Below are positions 1 through 9,777 of a stretch of 64,000 nt of DNA, piece by piece; the first letter of the stretch is position 1, and each line of letters starts with the position of its first letter. The DNA comes from Devosia limi DSM 17137. GTDB lineage: Bacteria; Pseudomonadota; Alphaproteobacteria; Rhizobiales; Devosiaceae. Both the position numbers and the translations under genes were made by a program. The notes beneath the pieces were generated by a model that worked only from the letters and a program-made list of their open reading frames with translations, searched no databases and was not told the origin of the DNA. Location of the stretch: contig NZ_FQVC01000003.1 in NCBI RefSeq assembly GCF_900128975.1, positions 248,001 through 312,000 of the forward strand, written 5' to 3'.

Positions 1-1
1 C

Positions 2-919
2 GCCATTTATGCCGCCGTGCAGCAGGATTTCGACCTCCATGGCGCGGTGTTGCTGGCACTGACCCAGATCGGCGTCTGCTCGCTGGTTATCCTCACCGCC
101 TCGGCTCTGGCCCCCGTCCCCACCGGCCTCGGCCCATCAGTGACGCCGACCTGGCGCGATCGGCTTCCGGCCCGGGCGCTGGCCTGGCTCATCCTGATCC
201 TCGCCATGCTCGGCTTTGGCCTGCCGCTGCTGTCGGTACTGGCCGATGCCTTGCGCGGCGGCCTCGGCGCGCTCACCAGCCGCCCGGCCTTCTGGTGGGC
301 CACCGCCACCAGCCTCGTCATCGGCGCCAGCTCGGCGCTGCTCACCCTGATCCTCGCCATGGCTCTGGCACTCGGCCGCGCCGCCACCGGCAATGGTGCC
401 CTCCGCACCGCACTGGGTGTGCCCGCCTATGCCTATCTCGCCGTGCCCGCCGTGGTGCTGTCGCTCGGCTTTTTCCTCCTGGTCCGCAATCTGGGCATCG
501 CTCCCGGCGCCGCCGCGCCCTTCGTGGTTGTCATCGCCAATGCGCTTCTGGCCCTGCCCTTTGCCATGGCGACGCTGGGTCCGCCCCTCGAAGCCATAGT
601 CCACACCCGCGGCAAGCTGATCCGCTCTCTAGGCCTCTCCGGCTGGCGGCAGCTGGCCTGGGTAGAGTATCCGCTGATCAGCCGCGATATCGGCATCACC
701 ATTGCTCTGGCCTTCTGTTTTTCACTGGGCGATCTCGGCGTTATCGCCCTGTTCGGCACCCAGGATTTCCAGACCCTGCCGCTGATGATGTACCGTGCGC
801 TCGGCGCCTACCGAAACAATGACGCCGCCGCCATCGCCGCCATCCTGCTGATTGGTACCATCATCGCCTTCGTCGCCCTGCCGCGGCTTTTCGAAAGACC
901 TGCCCATGCTTCGCGCTGA
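2..919 (+). CDS. thiP: Thiamine ABC transporter permease ThiP, C-terminal part
   Basis: The reading frame is already open at the window edge, so only the last ~305 residues are visible; ThiP proteins are usually about 530 residues with two fused permease halves, so this is the second half. It is very hydrophobic with several membrane segments and, near the C-terminal third, an EAA-type cytoplasmic loop (RSLGLSGWRQLAWVEYP) that docks to the ATPase. It would form the inner-membrane channel for thiamine or its phosphates. The stop overlaps the start of the ATPase gene by 14 bases, so the two are translationally coupled. ThiP versus another FbpB-type permease is decided mainly by the ThiQ-like neighbour; the binding-protein gene (thiB) and any TPP riboswitch would lie upstream of the window. 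Confidence 0.82.
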   Translation, partial: AIYAAVQQDFDLHGAVLLALTQIGVCSLVILTASALAPVPTGLGPSVTPTWRDRLPARALAWLILILAMLGFGLPLLSVLADALRGGLGALTSRPAFWWATATSLVIGASSALLTLILAMALALGRAATGNGALRTALGVPAYAYLAVPAVVLSLGFFLLVRNLGIAPGAAAPFVVVIANALLALPFAMATLGPPLEAIVHTRGKLIRSLGLSGWRQLAWVEYPLISRDIGITIALAFCFSLGDLGVIALFGTQDFQTLPLMMYRALGAYRNNDAAAIAAILLIGTIIAFVALPRLFERPAHASR

Positions 920-1544
920 AGATCTATGCTTTGCCTATCCCGGCCAGGCAGAGCCCTATCGCTTCACCTTCGCTGCCCGGCCCGGAGAAATCACCGCCAT
1001 TTCAGGGGCCAGCGGCTCCGGCAAATCCACCCTGCTCGATCTGCTGGCCGGCTTCCTGTCGCCCCGGTCAGGCAAGCTGACCCTTGACGCTACCGACCTG
1101 CTGCCATTGGCACCCGAAGAGCGCCCGATTTCGCTGCTGCTGCAGTCCGAAAGCCTCTTCGAACACCTGAGCGCCGGCCGCAATATCGCCCTTGGCCTGC
1201 CCGACAACATGGCGAGACATGACATAGCGGCCAATGTTGCCAACGCCTTGGCCGAAGTCGGGCTGGAAGGCTTTGGCGAACAGCGCGCGGCAACCCTGTC
1301 CGGCGGTCAGAAGCAGCGCGTCGCCCTGGCGCGCACGCTGCTCCGCGATCGAGCGGTGCTGCTGCTCGACGAGCCCTTCTCGGCATTGGATGACGATACC
1401 CGCCAGCTCATCCGCACCCTCGTACGCACCCTGACCACCCGCCACAACTGGCACACGATTCTCGTCAGCCACCACGCCGACGATATCGACGCCATCGCCC
1501 ATTGGCGCTACCGCCTCGCCAATTTCCACCTGACCGCCGAATAG
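906..1544 (+). CDS. thiQ: Thiamine ABC transporter ATP-binding protein ThiQ
   Basis: Compact ABC ATPase of 212 residues, the short length typical of ThiQ. Walker A is SGASGSGKST near residue 35, the signature is LSGGQKQRVALAR, and Walker B is VLLLDEPFSALDD. It energises uptake of thiamine through the permease encoded just upstream. The start ATG at 906 is chosen because it gives the family-typical N-terminus MLRAEDLCFAYPG; a longer frame to 852 would only add residues read from inside thiP. It is the last gene of the unit, followed by a strong hairpin. Confidence 0.88.
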   Translation: MLRAEDLCFAYPGQAEPYRFTFAARPGEITAISGASGSGKSTLLDLLAGFLSPRSGKLTLDATDLLPLAPEERPISLLLQSESLFEHLSAGRNIALGLPDNMARHDIAANVANALAEVGLEGFGEQRAATLSGGQKQRVALARTLLRDRAVLLLDEPFSALDDDTRQLIRTLVRTLTTRHNWHTILVSHHADDIDAIAHWRYRLANFHLTAE

Positions 1545-1554
1545 CCCAAACAAA

Positions 1555-1579
1555 AGCCCCCGGATCATCTCCGGGGGCT
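1555..1579. terminator. Intrinsic terminator between thiQ and the convergent gene
   Basis: Perfect 10-bp inverted repeat AGCCCCCGGA/TCCGGGGGCT with a five-base loop, lying between two convergent genes. The T-rich flanks are weak on the + side (CTTCAATT) and better on the - side (TTTTG), so it probably serves both. Confidence 0.8.
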
Positions 1580-1601
1580 CTTCAATTCACAGGTCAAGAC
1601 C

Positions 1602-3674
1602 CTACTGCCAGACAGCAAACACCTTGTCGAAAAGGGCCTGCGCAGCCTCGTCCTTCTCCAGCGTGATGATGGCATTGCGGCCAGTCCCGTAGATCACCGC
1701 CAGATCCATCCACTTGCGGTTTTCCAAGAGGTCGCGATTGGTCTCGGCATCGGTTGGCGAAGCGCTGAGCGCGAACAGGAACGAATTGCCCACCACTCGC
1801 GCTGAAGCGCCAACCAGCGGCGTACCCGGCACCAGCTCGGCATCCTTCAGCAACACCCCTGGCAGCGCGGAGATGGTGCCGCCAATGAACGTGTCATTGA
1901 CGTCGAAGTCGACTTCCATCAGGTGACTGGCCGGCAGGCTCGGATCGGCATTCTTGCGAATGGTCAGATCGACGCCCAGATTGCGCGCCGGAATATTGGC
2001 GCGGCCCACCAGGGTCGGCGTGCCCAGTTCATCAACGCCTTCGCTCCATTCGATTGTGCCCGAGAAAGGCACGGCGCCGGTACGGCCATCGGCCGATGCC
2101 TCCAGCAGCAGTGACTGGCTGCCCGCCAGAACCGCCGGATCGACACTTGCACTCAGGTCATCTGGCGATACAGCCGCGGTCTGCTCGTCCGGCAGGCGCT
2201 CTTCGCCCTTGTTGTCCGGCGTATTGAGGCCCGGCAAGACTGTCTCGGTGCCATTGGGCGCCACGGCAGTCGGGGTCGGCTCCAGCCGGTCATCGATCTC
2301 CATACCCTCGAGGGCACTGGTCGGCTCGGTGGTGTTGGCCGTGGCCGCTGTATTGCCCGGCCCGGCATCGGGTGCGGGCGATGGCGGGGTGGGGTCCAGC
2401 GTCGGCAGGGCCGAGGGCGCCGCCTCGGGCAGCTGCGCCACAGCAGGGGCAGAGCGGCCGAACATCTGGTCGAGATCGACATAGCCTTCTCGCCAGGCCC
2501 AGAAGCCTGCGCCACCCACACCAGCCAGCAACATGACGAAAACGATGAGGAAGATCGTCAGACCGCCGCCATTGCGGGGGGTATCCGGAGCCGCTGAAAA
2601 GCTTGGATCGCTGGCGTCTTCCTGATCGAAGAGGTCAGTCGCGGGCTTTGGCGCATTGGCGAACAGCGGCCGATCGACTGGCTTGGGCACATCCGGCAGC
2701 GGTTCGCTCGCTTCGCCCCGCGCTTCGCGGTCCAGCGTTTCGATGGCCCGCTCGATGGCGCCTTCAGCTTCCGTCATGTCGGCCTGCACGGCCTCGACTT
2801 CAACTTCGCGCACCGCCGACAGCGCCGTTTCAACGGGCTCCGCTGCAATGACCTCAACCGGATCGACGATCTGCTGACGGGCGGCGGCCTGGCCGCCCAG
2901 GGATGGTTCGACCCGGGCGCCGCTGCGCATCGGCGCCTCGGAATTGGCGGCCGGAGGAAATGCCTCGCGGCGCGGCTCCAGCACCGGGGCGCGCAGCGGC
3001 GTCTCGATGGGGCGGACGTTATTGGCGGGCAGCGGCGAGGTCGGACCGCTCTTGGTGGCTTCGGCCCGCGCCACCACCGATGGCACGACGTGCTCGACCG
3101 GCAGCGTTTCGGTCTCGCTATCGTCCAGCGCCGGCTTGATGAGCTCGGCCGAGCCGGTCGCGGCAGCTTCGCTGATGATGTCTTCGATGGTCGAAATCGA
3201 CGTCTTGGGCGCCGATGCCGGCGGCTCGACAAAAACCGGCGTCACCGGATCGGGCTTGGGGACGACCGGCGCTGCGGGCGGCGCCACCGGCGTTGGGCGC
3301 AGGATCAGGCCGGCAGGCTTGGTGTCTATCGGGGGCGGTTCGGGCGCCTGAACAGGCTCTGGCGCGTGGGTCTCTGCCACGATGGGCTGCGGCGGGGCGG
3401 TGGCAGGAGCAGGCGGCGGCGGGCGGAACGACAGGCCGCTGTCGCGGCCCAACGAAATCACAGCTTCGCTAGCTTCCTGCTCCACCTGACGGATGCAGTC
3501 TTCGAGCTGCAGGCGGTGCTGCGTGATATCGCGCGCTGGCAACGGTGGGGTGATGGCGCGCAATTGCCCGACAAGGGCCGAGCGCGCCTTCTCATAAACC
3601 GCGCGTCGCGCGGCTCCGTTGTTTTCCGGCAGCGCCGAGATGGCGCGGCGCAACAGCTCTTTGTAGTCCGCCAT
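1602..3674 (-). CDS. Conserved single-span membrane protein of unknown function
   Basis: I do not recognise a named function. The 690-residue protein has three parts: an N-terminal helical segment of about 80 residues, a long Pro/Ala/Glu-rich low-complexity linker (about 85-365), and one membrane span at about 371-394 followed by a Trp/Arg-rich edge. The remaining ~295 residues should lie outside the cytoplasm (positive-inside reasoning is ambiguous here) and include a second low-complexity stretch and a compact C-terminal domain. It ends 46 bases upstream of the purA stop side, on the same strand and downstream of purA, so the two may be cotranscribed. From memory, related genes sit beside purA in other Hyphomicrobiales, which would argue for a conserved lineage-specific role. 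Confidence 0.7.
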   Translation of the reverse strand: MADYKELLRRAISALPENNGAARRAVYEKARSALVGQLRAITPPLPARDITQHRLQLEDCIRQVEQEASEAVISLGRDSGLSFRPPPPAPATAPPQPIVAETHAPEPVQAPEPPPIDTKPAGLILRPTPVAPPAAPVVPKPDPVTPVFVEPPASAPKTSISTIEDIISEAAATGSAELIKPALDDSETETLPVEHVVPSVVARAEATKSGPTSPLPANNVRPIETPLRAPVLEPRREAFPPAANSEAPMRSGARVEPSLGGQAAARQQIVDPVEVIAAEPVETALSAVREVEVEAVQADMTEAEGAIERAIETLDREARGEASEPLPDVPKPVDRPLFANAPKPATDLFDQEDASDPSFSAAPDTPRNGGGLTIFLIVFVMLLAGVGGAGFWAWREGYVDLDQMFGRSAPAVAQLPEAAPSALPTLDPTPPSPAPDAGPGNTAATANTTEPTSALEGMEIDDRLEPTPTAVAPNGTETVLPGLNTPDNKGEERLPDEQTAAVSPDDLSASVDPAVLAGSQSLLLEASADGRTGAVPFSGTIEWSEGVDELGTPTLVGRANIPARNLGVDLTIRKNADPSLPASHLMEVDFDVNDTFIGGTISALPGVLLKDAELVPGTPLVGASARVVGNSFLFALSASPTDAETNRDLLENRKWMDLAVIYGTGRNAIITLEKDEAAQALFDKVFAVWQ

Positions 3675-3720
3675 TCGCTACTTGGTACTCACAATTGCAG
3701 ACATCTTGTAACAAAAAAAC

Positions 3721-5010
3721 TCAGTCTTGGAATGGGTCATGGACGAGGATGGTGTCCAGACGTTCCGGGCTCGTCGACAACATGGCGACAGGCGCCCCGA
3801 TCAGCTCTTCAATATAACGAACATATTTGACGGCCTGCGCCGGTAGTTCAGCCCAGCTGCGCGCACCGGCAGTGGTTTGCGACCATCCTTCAAGTGTCTC
3901 ATAGATCGGCTTAACGCGGGCTTGTGCCCCCATTGAGGCGGGCAAATAATCAATCCGTGATCCATCGAGTTCATACCCGACGCACACTTTGATCTCCTTG
4001 AGTCCGTCAAGTACGTCGAGCTTGGTCAGGGCAATACCCGAAATACCCGAAGTCTTGACCGTCTGGCGTACCAGTACGGCGTCGAACCAGCCGCAGCGGC
4101 GCGGCCGGCCGGTATTGACGCCCACTTCGCGACCGACAACCGCCAGGTGCTCGCCGATTTCGTCATCCAGTTCGCAGGGGAACGGGCCTTCACCAACGCG
4201 GGTCGTATAGGCCTTGGTAATGCCAAGCACATAGCCGATTGCCGTGGGCCCCAGGCCCGAACCAGCCGCGGCCTGGCCGGCAACGGTGTTGGACGAGGTC
4301 ACGAACGGATAGGTGCCATGATCATTGTCGAGCAGCGCGCCCTGCGCGCCCTCGAACAGGATGCGCGCGCCGGCGCGACGCTTGTCGTCCAGAACCTGCC
4401 AGACGCGATCCATGAACGGCAGGATCTCGGCGGCGACCGAGGTCAATTCGTCGTGAATCGTTTTTGCCTCGATCTCAACCAGGCCCATGCCGCGACGCAG
4501 CGCATTGTGGTGGGTCAGCAGGCGTTCGATCTTGGGCATCAGCGTTTCGGGTTCGCTGAGGTCGATCAGACGGATCGCACGACGGCCCACCTTGTCCTCA
4601 TAGGCTGGCCCGATGCCGCGCTTGGTGGTGCCAATCTTGAGGCCGGTGGTGGAATCTTCGCGGATCGCATCCAGCTCGCGGTGCAGCGACAGGATCAACG
4701 GAGCATTGTCGGCAATGCGCAGGATTTCCGGCGTGATCTTGACGCCCTGGGCCCGCAGCTTGGCCATTTCCGCCACGAAGTGATGGGGATCGACCACCAC
4801 GCCATTGCCGATGACCGACAGCTTGCCCTGCACCAGGCCCGAAGGCAGCAGCGCCAGCTTATAGCTCACACCATCGATAACCAGCGTATGGCCGGCATTG
4901 TGACCGCCGTGATAGCGCACCACCACATCGGCACGCTCTGAGAGCCAATCGACAATCTTGCCCTTGCCCTCGTCACCCCACTGCGAGCCGACGACCACCA
5001 CATTTGCCAT
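3721..5010 (-). CDS. purA: Adenylosuccinate synthetase
   Basis: Catalyses the GTP-dependent joining of IMP and aspartate to adenylosuccinate, the first committed step to AMP. The N-terminal [11 protein letters not shown] phosphate loop (residues ~8-18) holds the catalytic Asp and is diagnostic. Other family blocks are HNAGHT near residue 40, [16 protein letters not shown] around 130-145, EGAQGALLD and the C-terminal region. At 429 residues the length is standard. The gene reads leftward, divergent from the EamA transporter, with about 155 bases between them that should hold both promoters. Confidence 0.97.
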   Translation of the reverse strand: MANVVVVGSQWGDEGKGKIVDWLSERADVVVRYHGGHNAGHTLVIDGVSYKLALLPSGLVQGKLSVIGNGVVVDPHHFVAEMAKLRAQGVKITPEILRIADNAPLILSLHRELDAIREDSTTGLKIGTTKRGIGPAYEDKVGRRAIRLIDLSEPETLMPKIERLLTHHNALRRGMGLVEIEAKTIHDELTSVAAEILPFMDRVWQVLDDKRRAGARILFEGAQGALLDNDHGTYPFVTSSNTVAGQAAAGSGLGPTAIGYVLGITKAYTTRVGEGPFPCELDDEIGEHLAVVGREVGVNTGRPRRCGWFDAVLVRQTVKTSGISGIALTKLDVLDGLKEIKVCVGYELDGSRIDYLPASMGAQARVKPIYETLEGWSQTTAGARSWAELPAQAVKYVRYIEELIGAPVAMLSTSPERLDTILVHDPFQD

Positions 5011-5165
5011 TCAAAAATCCCCAAGATAGGCACAACTGGGTGGGCCTGGCGCCTCGCACCATACCCCCCAAACACTTGGACGTCCGTCCCTCCGGCCAAC
5101 TTTGCTGATTTGTTCGCGGCCGAATAACTGATAAGTCCGTTTGTCCTTACATCACCAGAGCGACG

Positions 5166-6134
5166 ATGACAAAGCCGCCTTCCACCCAAAATCGCGGCAT
5201 ATCCGCCCGGCTGATGGATCAGCCCTACTTGTTGTTGGCTTTGGCGCCTCTATTCTGGGGTGGCAATGTCGTTGCCGCCAAGCTTGTGATCGGCGAACTG
5301 GACCCGCTGGTACTGCTGGCGGCCCGCTGCGTCGGGGCGACTTTATTCATCACGCCCTTCGCCTGGCCCTACCTGGCCAAGGACTGGCCAGTGATCCGCC
5401 GCACCTGGCCGCTGCTGATGGCCTATGGCCTGGTCGGCTACGCGCTCTACAATGCCCTGCTCTATATCGGCGTGCACTATACCACCGGGGTCAACTCTTC
5501 GATCGAGCAGGCCTCGCTGCCCATGCTGATCATGACGGCCAATTTTATTATTTTCCGCATCCGCGCCACGCCGCTGCAAATCGTCGGTGTGTTGGTCGCC
5601 CTCTATGGCGTGGTGCTCACCGCCACCCATGGCGATCCAACAACACTGTTCGCGCTTGAGCTCAATATCGGCGACGGCCTCGTGCTGCTCGCCTGCCTCA
5701 CCTATACCGCCTATACGCTGGCTCTGAAATACCGTCCCAAGATCGAGCTGATGAGCTTCATGGTCGTGGCCTTTTCCGGCGCTGCAATCAGCGCCCTGCT
5801 CATGCTGCAGCTGTTCGGCGGCGGCATTGGCCGCATGAGCGCCCTGGCCGATGCCAGCCCGCTCAGTTGGGGCGCCATCGTCTTCGTGATGATCTTCCCG
5901 TCGATGTTCAGCCAGTTGTTCTACGCGCGCGGCGTCGAACTGGTTGGCGCCAACCGCGCCGCACCCAGCCACAACCTGATCCCCGTCTATGGCCTGCTTC
6001 TGTCCGTTCTCATTCTCAAGGAACGGCTCGAACTCTACCATTATGCGGCCATCGCCATGATCGTCGGCGGGATCTTCCTGGCTGAATGGGCCGCGCGCCG
6101 CAAACGGACCAAGGCCTCCAGCCCCGCCCAATAG
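5166..6134 (+). CDS. EamA-family drug/metabolite transporter
   Basis: Predicted inner-membrane carrier of the DMT superfamily, 322 residues with about ten hydrophobic spans arranged as two EamA halves (first half about 20-155, second about 165-310). Typical features are the LAPLFWGGNVVAAK segment in the first span and ELVGANRAAPSHNLIPV before the last spans. Such proteins usually export amino acids or metabolites, but the substrate cannot be read from sequence. It is a single-gene unit between the purA promoter region and a strong bidirectional terminator. Confidence 0.85.
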   Translation: MTKPPSTQNRGISARLMDQPYLLLALAPLFWGGNVVAAKLVIGELDPLVLLAARCVGATLFITPFAWPYLAKDWPVIRRTWPLLMAYGLVGYALYNALLYIGVHYTTGVNSSIEQASLPMLIMTANFIIFRIRATPLQIVGVLVALYGVVLTATHGDPTTLFALELNIGDGLVLLACLTYTAYTLALKYRPKIELMSFMVVAFSGAAISALLMLQLFGGGIGRMSALADASPLSWGAIVFVMIFPSMFSQLFYARGVELVGANRAAPSHNLIPVYGLLLSVLILKERLELYHYAAIAMIVGGIFLAEWAARRKRTKASSPAQ

Positions 6135-6150
6135 CCTGGTACGATAACAA

Positions 6151-6174
6151 AGGGGCGGGATAAATCCCGCCCCT
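6151..6174. terminator. Bidirectional terminator between EamA gene and serA
   Basis: Perfect 10-bp stem AGGGGCGGGA/TCCCGCCCCT with a TAAA loop, between two convergent genes. The - strand side continues TTGTTATC and the + side CTCGTC, so termination is likely better for serA. Confidence 0.85.
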
Positions 6175-6197
6175 CTCGTCAATTCATACCGATCAGA

Positions 6198-7784
6198 TCA
6201 ATCGAAATGCAGTGCCTTGGCCTGCTTGACGCCTTCCAGCGCCACGATCTCGCCCAGCTGGGCCTCGGTCAGTGTACCGTCGATGGACACCAGTGCGATG
6301 GCGTCCGAACCGACCTCGACACGGCCGAGATTGAAGTTGGCGATATTGATGCCCAGCGTACCCAACAGGGTCCCCAGGCGACCGATATGGCCCGGCTTGT
6401 CCTCATTGGTCACATACAGCATGGATGAGGTGAGTTCGGCTTCCATGTTGATGCCCTTCACCTGGATGATGCGCGGCTTGCCATTGGCGAACACCGTACC
6501 GGCAATCGCCCGTTCCTGCCGCTCGGTGGTGACCGTGAGCCGGATATAGTTCTCGTAGGCGCCCTGCTGTTCACGCGTGGTGACTTCGACGGTGATGCCG
6601 CGATCCTTGGCAATCTGCGGCGCCGAGACCATGTTGACCTCGCCCATCATCGGCTTCAGTACGCCATTGAGCGCCGCGGCCACCATGGGACGGGTATTCA
6701 TATTGGCGACATCGCCCTCGAACTCGATCTTGATGCCCTTGATCGCCGTTTCGGTCAGCTGACCGGCAAACGATCCCAGCACTTCAGCCAGCTTGATGAA
6801 CGGCGTCAGGCGCGGCGCTTCTTCGGCCGAGATCGACGGGAAGTTCAGCGCATTGGTGATCTCGCCGGTCATCAGATAGGCCGAAATCTGCTCGGCCACC
6901 TGCAGCGCCACATTTTCCTGGGCTTCAGTGGTCGACGCACCCAGATGGGGGGTGCAGATAACGTTGGGCAGCTCGAACAGCGGATTGGCTTCGGCTGGCT
7001 CCACCAGGAACACATCGAGCGCGGCCCCGGCCACCTGGCCGGACTTGAGCGCGTCATACAACGCGGCTTCATCGATCAGTCCGCCACGAGCGCAGTTGAT
7101 AATGCGAACGCCCTTCTTGGTCTTGGCCAGCGTTTCGGCATTGAGGATATTGCGCGTCGCATCGATCAGCGGCGTATGCAGGGTAATGAAATCGGCACGC
7201 GCCAGCAGCTCGTCCAGCTCCACCTTTTCCACGCCTATTTCCTGGGCGCGCTCCGGCGTCAGGAACGGATCGAATGCCACCACCTTCATGCGCAGACCGA
7301 TGGCGCGGTCGGCAACGATCGAGCCGATATTGCCGGCGCCAATCAGGCCCAGCGTCTTGTGGGTGACTTCGACACCCATGAAGCGGTTCTTCTCCCACTT
7401 CGAAGCGCGCGTGGAAGCGTCGGCCTCCGGCAATTGGCGAGCCAGGGCGAACATCATGGCGATGGCATGCTCGGCCGTGGTGATGGAATTACCGAAGGGC
7501 GTGTTCATCACGATGATGCCCTTCTTCGTCGCAGCCGGAATGTCGACATTGTCGACACCGATGCCAGCGCGGCCAATGACCTTGAGATTGGTCGCGGCAG
7601 CGATGATCTTTTCGGTCACCTTGGTGGCGGACCGGATGGCCAGGCCATCATACTGCCCGATCACCTCGAGCAGCTTTTCCTTGTCCTTGCCCAGATCGGG
7701 CAGATAATCGACTTCGACGCCATTGTCCTTGAAGATCTGAACGGCGGTTGGGCTGAGCTTGTCGGAAACGAGAACCTTGGGCAT
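6198..7784 (-). CDS. serA: D-3-phosphoglycerate dehydrogenase
   Basis: First enzyme of serine synthesis, oxidising 3-phosphoglycerate to 3-phosphohydroxypyruvate with NAD. The 528-residue length is that of the long form. Visible are the N-terminal catalytic domain, the Rossmann dinucleotide motif GLIGAGNIGSIVADRA around residue 145-160, the catalytic NCARGGLIDE and CTPHLGASTTEAQ blocks, the intervening ASB-type domain, and a C-terminal ACT domain (about 455-528) that in this family can mediate serine feedback. It lies downstream of serC on the same strand with a 143-base gap, consistent with a serC-serA operon. Confidence 0.97.
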   Translation of the reverse strand: MPKVLVSDKLSPTAVQIFKDNGVEVDYLPDLGKDKEKLLEVIGQYDGLAIRSATKVTEKIIAAATNLKVIGRAGIGVDNVDIPAATKKGIIVMNTPFGNSITTAEHAIAMMFALARQLPEADASTRASKWEKNRFMGVEVTHKTLGLIGAGNIGSIVADRAIGLRMKVVAFDPFLTPERAQEIGVEKVELDELLARADFITLHTPLIDATRNILNAETLAKTKKGVRIINCARGGLIDEAALYDALKSGQVAGAALDVFLVEPAEANPLFELPNVICTPHLGASTTEAQENVALQVAEQISAYLMTGEITNALNFPSISAEEAPRLTPFIKLAEVLGSFAGQLTETAIKGIKIEFEGDVANMNTRPMVAAALNGVLKPMMGEVNMVSAPQIAKDRGITVEVTTREQQGAYENYIRLTVTTERQERAIAGTVFANGKPRIIQVKGINMEAELTSSMLYVTNEDKPGHIGRLGTLLGTLGINIANFNLGRVEVGSDAIALVSIDGTLTEAQLGEIVALEGVKQAKALHFD

Positions 7785-7888
7785 CAGAGCCCTCCTTGCA
7801 AATTTGAGGTGAAGTCACCCCCTCCGCCTCCCCTTGGGAAGGTATCGCTCCGCGTTCAGGGCATTATCTTGCCATGAACGCGATCAGC

Positions 7889-7911
7889 ACCTCCCCCATG
7901 ACGGGGGAGGT
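7889..7911 (-). other. Hairpin in the serC-serA gap
   Basis: Perfect 8-bp inverted repeat ACCTCCCC/GGGGAGGT with a seven-base loop, located 17 bases beyond the serC stop. It has no T-run, so it is more likely an mRNA-processing or stability hairpin, or part of a dispersed intergenic repeat, than a terminator. Confidence 0.5.
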
Positions 7912-7927
7912 TGGGAGGGGTGGAGTA

Positions 7928-9112
7928 CTAGGCGGCAGCCGAGAGCAGCGCGGCTTTCTCTTCGGCAAAGGCGTGGTCCAGCCACGGCGTCAGTGCTGCG
8001 AGGTTGGCCGCCTCGATGGTCGAACCGGCCCAGATCCGCAGCCCCGATGGCGCGTCCTTATAGGCCCCGATGTCATAGGCGACACCGGCCTTGTCGAGCC
8101 GCGCGACGATGGATTTGGCGAAAGCCGCCTGCTTGTCATCATCGAGCGCCGCAATGGCGGGGTCGACGATCGACAGACATACCGAGGTATTGGAACGGAA
8201 TGCCGCATCCTTGGCCAGGAAGTCGACCCAATCGGTTGCTGCGACCCAGTCGGCCAGCACCTTGAAATTGGCATCGGCCCGCGCCTGCAACGCCTTGAGA
8301 CCGCCCTGTGCCAGGCCCCATTCCATGGCATCGACAGCATCTTCGATGCACAGCATCGAGGGGGTGTTGATGGTGGCGGCTTCAAACACTTCCTTGAGGA
8401 TCTTGCCGCCCTTGGTCAGGCGGAAGATCTTGGGCAGTGGGCGATCCGGCTTGTAGCTTTCCAGCCGCTCGACGGCGCGCGGCGACAGGATCAGCACGCC
8501 ATGCGCGCCTTCCCCGCCCAGCGCCTTCTGCCAGGAGAACGTCACCACATCGAGCTTGGCGAAATCGAGGTTTTGCGCAAACGCTGCCGACGTCGCATCG
8601 CAAATGGTCAGCCCCTGACGGTCAGCCGCGATCCAGTCGCCATTCGGCACCCGCACACCCGATGTCGTGCCGTTCCAGGTGAACACCACGTCGCGGTTGA
8701 AATCGACCTGGCCGAGATCGGGCAGTTCGCCATAACCGGCCTTGAGCACGCGCACATCATCGAGCTTGAGCTGCTTGGTCACGTCGGTGACCCAGCCCTC
8801 GCCAAAGCTCTCCCAGGCGAGCATGTCGACGCCACGGGCGCCCAGCGCCGACCACAGGAACAACTCGACCGCACCGGTATCGGACGCCGGCACGATGCCG
8901 ATCAGATAGTCGGCGGGAACTTCGAGCAGTTCGCGCGTCAGGTCGATGGCGCGCTGGATGCGGGCCTTGCCCGGCTTGGACCGGTGCGAACGACCGACCA
9001 GCGCATTGGCCAGCACATCAACCGTCCAGCCAGGACGTTTGGCGCAGGGACCCGACGAAAAATTTGGATTAGCCGGTTTCACCGCCGGTGCGGTATGGGG
9101 CGTATCAGCCAT
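7928..9112 (-). CDS. serC: Phosphoserine aminotransferase
   Basis: Second step of serine synthesis: PLP-dependent transamination of 3-phosphohydroxypyruvate with glutamate. The alphaproteobacterial form starts with [15 protein letters not shown], has the substrate-binding PASDTGAVE block and the PLP-lysine motif [14 protein letters not shown]. The start at 9112 (MADTPHTAP) is preferred over a longer frame to 9199 because the promoter and leader RNA described below lie inside that extension; the protein is then 394 residues. It is the first gene of the serC-serA unit. Confidence 0.95.
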   Translation of the reverse strand: MADTPHTAPAVKPANPNFSSGPCAKRPGWTVDVLANALVGRSHRSKPGKARIQRAIDLTRELLEVPADYLIGIVPASDTGAVELFLWSALGARGVDMLAWESFGEGWVTDVTKQLKLDDVRVLKAGYGELPDLGQVDFNRDVVFTWNGTTSGVRVPNGDWIAADRQGLTICDATSAAFAQNLDFAKLDVVTFSWQKALGGEGAHGVLILSPRAVERLESYKPDRPLPKIFRLTKGGKILKEVFEAATINTPSMLCIEDAVDAMEWGLAQGGLKALQARADANFKVLADWVAATDWVDFLAKDAAFRSNTSVCLSIVDPAIAALDDDKQAAFAKSIVARLDKAGVAYDIGAYKDAPSGLRIWAGSTIEAANLAALTPWLDHAFAEEKAALLSAAA

Positions 9113-9163
9113 ATTCAGCGACCCTCCCAGGTCTATGCGTCTCGCGTTAGGGCGAGATGTCCT
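9113..9163 (-). promoter_or_regulatory. serC leader RNA element (two hairpins, SD in loop)
   Basis: Reading the - strand, the leader folds into a 6-bp hairpin TCTCGC/GCGAGA (9140-9157) followed by a 4-bp hairpin GACC/GGTC (9120-9133) whose loop TGGGAG contains the Shine-Dalgarno sequence of serC, 7 bases before the ATG. This matches my memory of the serC RNA motif described upstream of serC-serA operons in Alphaproteobacteria; the hairpins are seen directly, the family assignment is from memory. A ligand is not known to me. Confidence 0.7.
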
Positions 9164-9170
9164 GAGGCCG

Positions 9171-9199
9171 GGAATACGCCTGTCGCCCAGCGCCGTCAA
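9171..9199 (-). promoter_or_regulatory. Predicted housekeeping promoter of serC-serA
   Basis: On the - strand a -35 box TTGACG (9194-9199) and a -10 box TATTCC (9171-9176) are separated by exactly 17 bases. Transcription would start near 9163, directly before the leader hairpins. Confidence 0.65.
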
Positions 9200-9777
9200 T
9201 CCATCATTTCTCAGGGGGGTGTGATCTGGTCAAAACGCGTCCCTTAACTCCGAGATTGTGGTGCCGCGATAGTGGGCGCACCTCGACCCTTCGGTATCGG
9301 TACCGACAACGCTCGCGTTGCGTGTTGTGGTTTTCCAGGAATGGCCATCATCTTGATTGCGTACACTCGAGGGAAACGCCCTGCAGAATACTTCATTTAG
9401 GTGCCGCGCCGTTTTCCGGGGAGGACGCTGGTATCCCTGCAAAACGATCGCGGCTAGCCCACGCGCTCGCGCGCAAAATGGAAGGTGATCTCAACAATGA
9501 TGTTCGCGCCCGGCAATGGCAGAGCCGCGAAAGCACGGGACGGGACGCGGGCAATTTCGCCCGCCTCTGCTGTTAGGATCTGTTCGAGGGTTGCCCAAAG
9601 CTGTTAGCCGCACAGTGGCAGGGACGGCAGTAATTGGGGGGAGGAGCGGACCTTCTTTGGGACGACACCGCTGACGGACAAAGTCTCACGCGATCAGTTA
9701 GGCTTCTTAAGAAGCGAATTCGAGGAATCCCATCCAAAACACGAAAGCTGACGGCCCGGCGTTTGTTGCAAACAGTG
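9200..9777. other. Gene-poor stretch between serC promoter and luxR-type gene
   Basis: No convincing gene, RNA or mobile element is visible in these 578 bases. Short open frames exist on both strands, but their translations are Arg/Ser/Cys-rich and show no family motif. The stretch may be decayed accessory DNA. Confidence 0.5.

Noticed and set aside
9113..9199. N-terminal extension of serC to the start at 9199
   Set aside because: The extension would overlay the promoter and the leader hairpins, and the start at 9112 gives the family-typical N-terminus.
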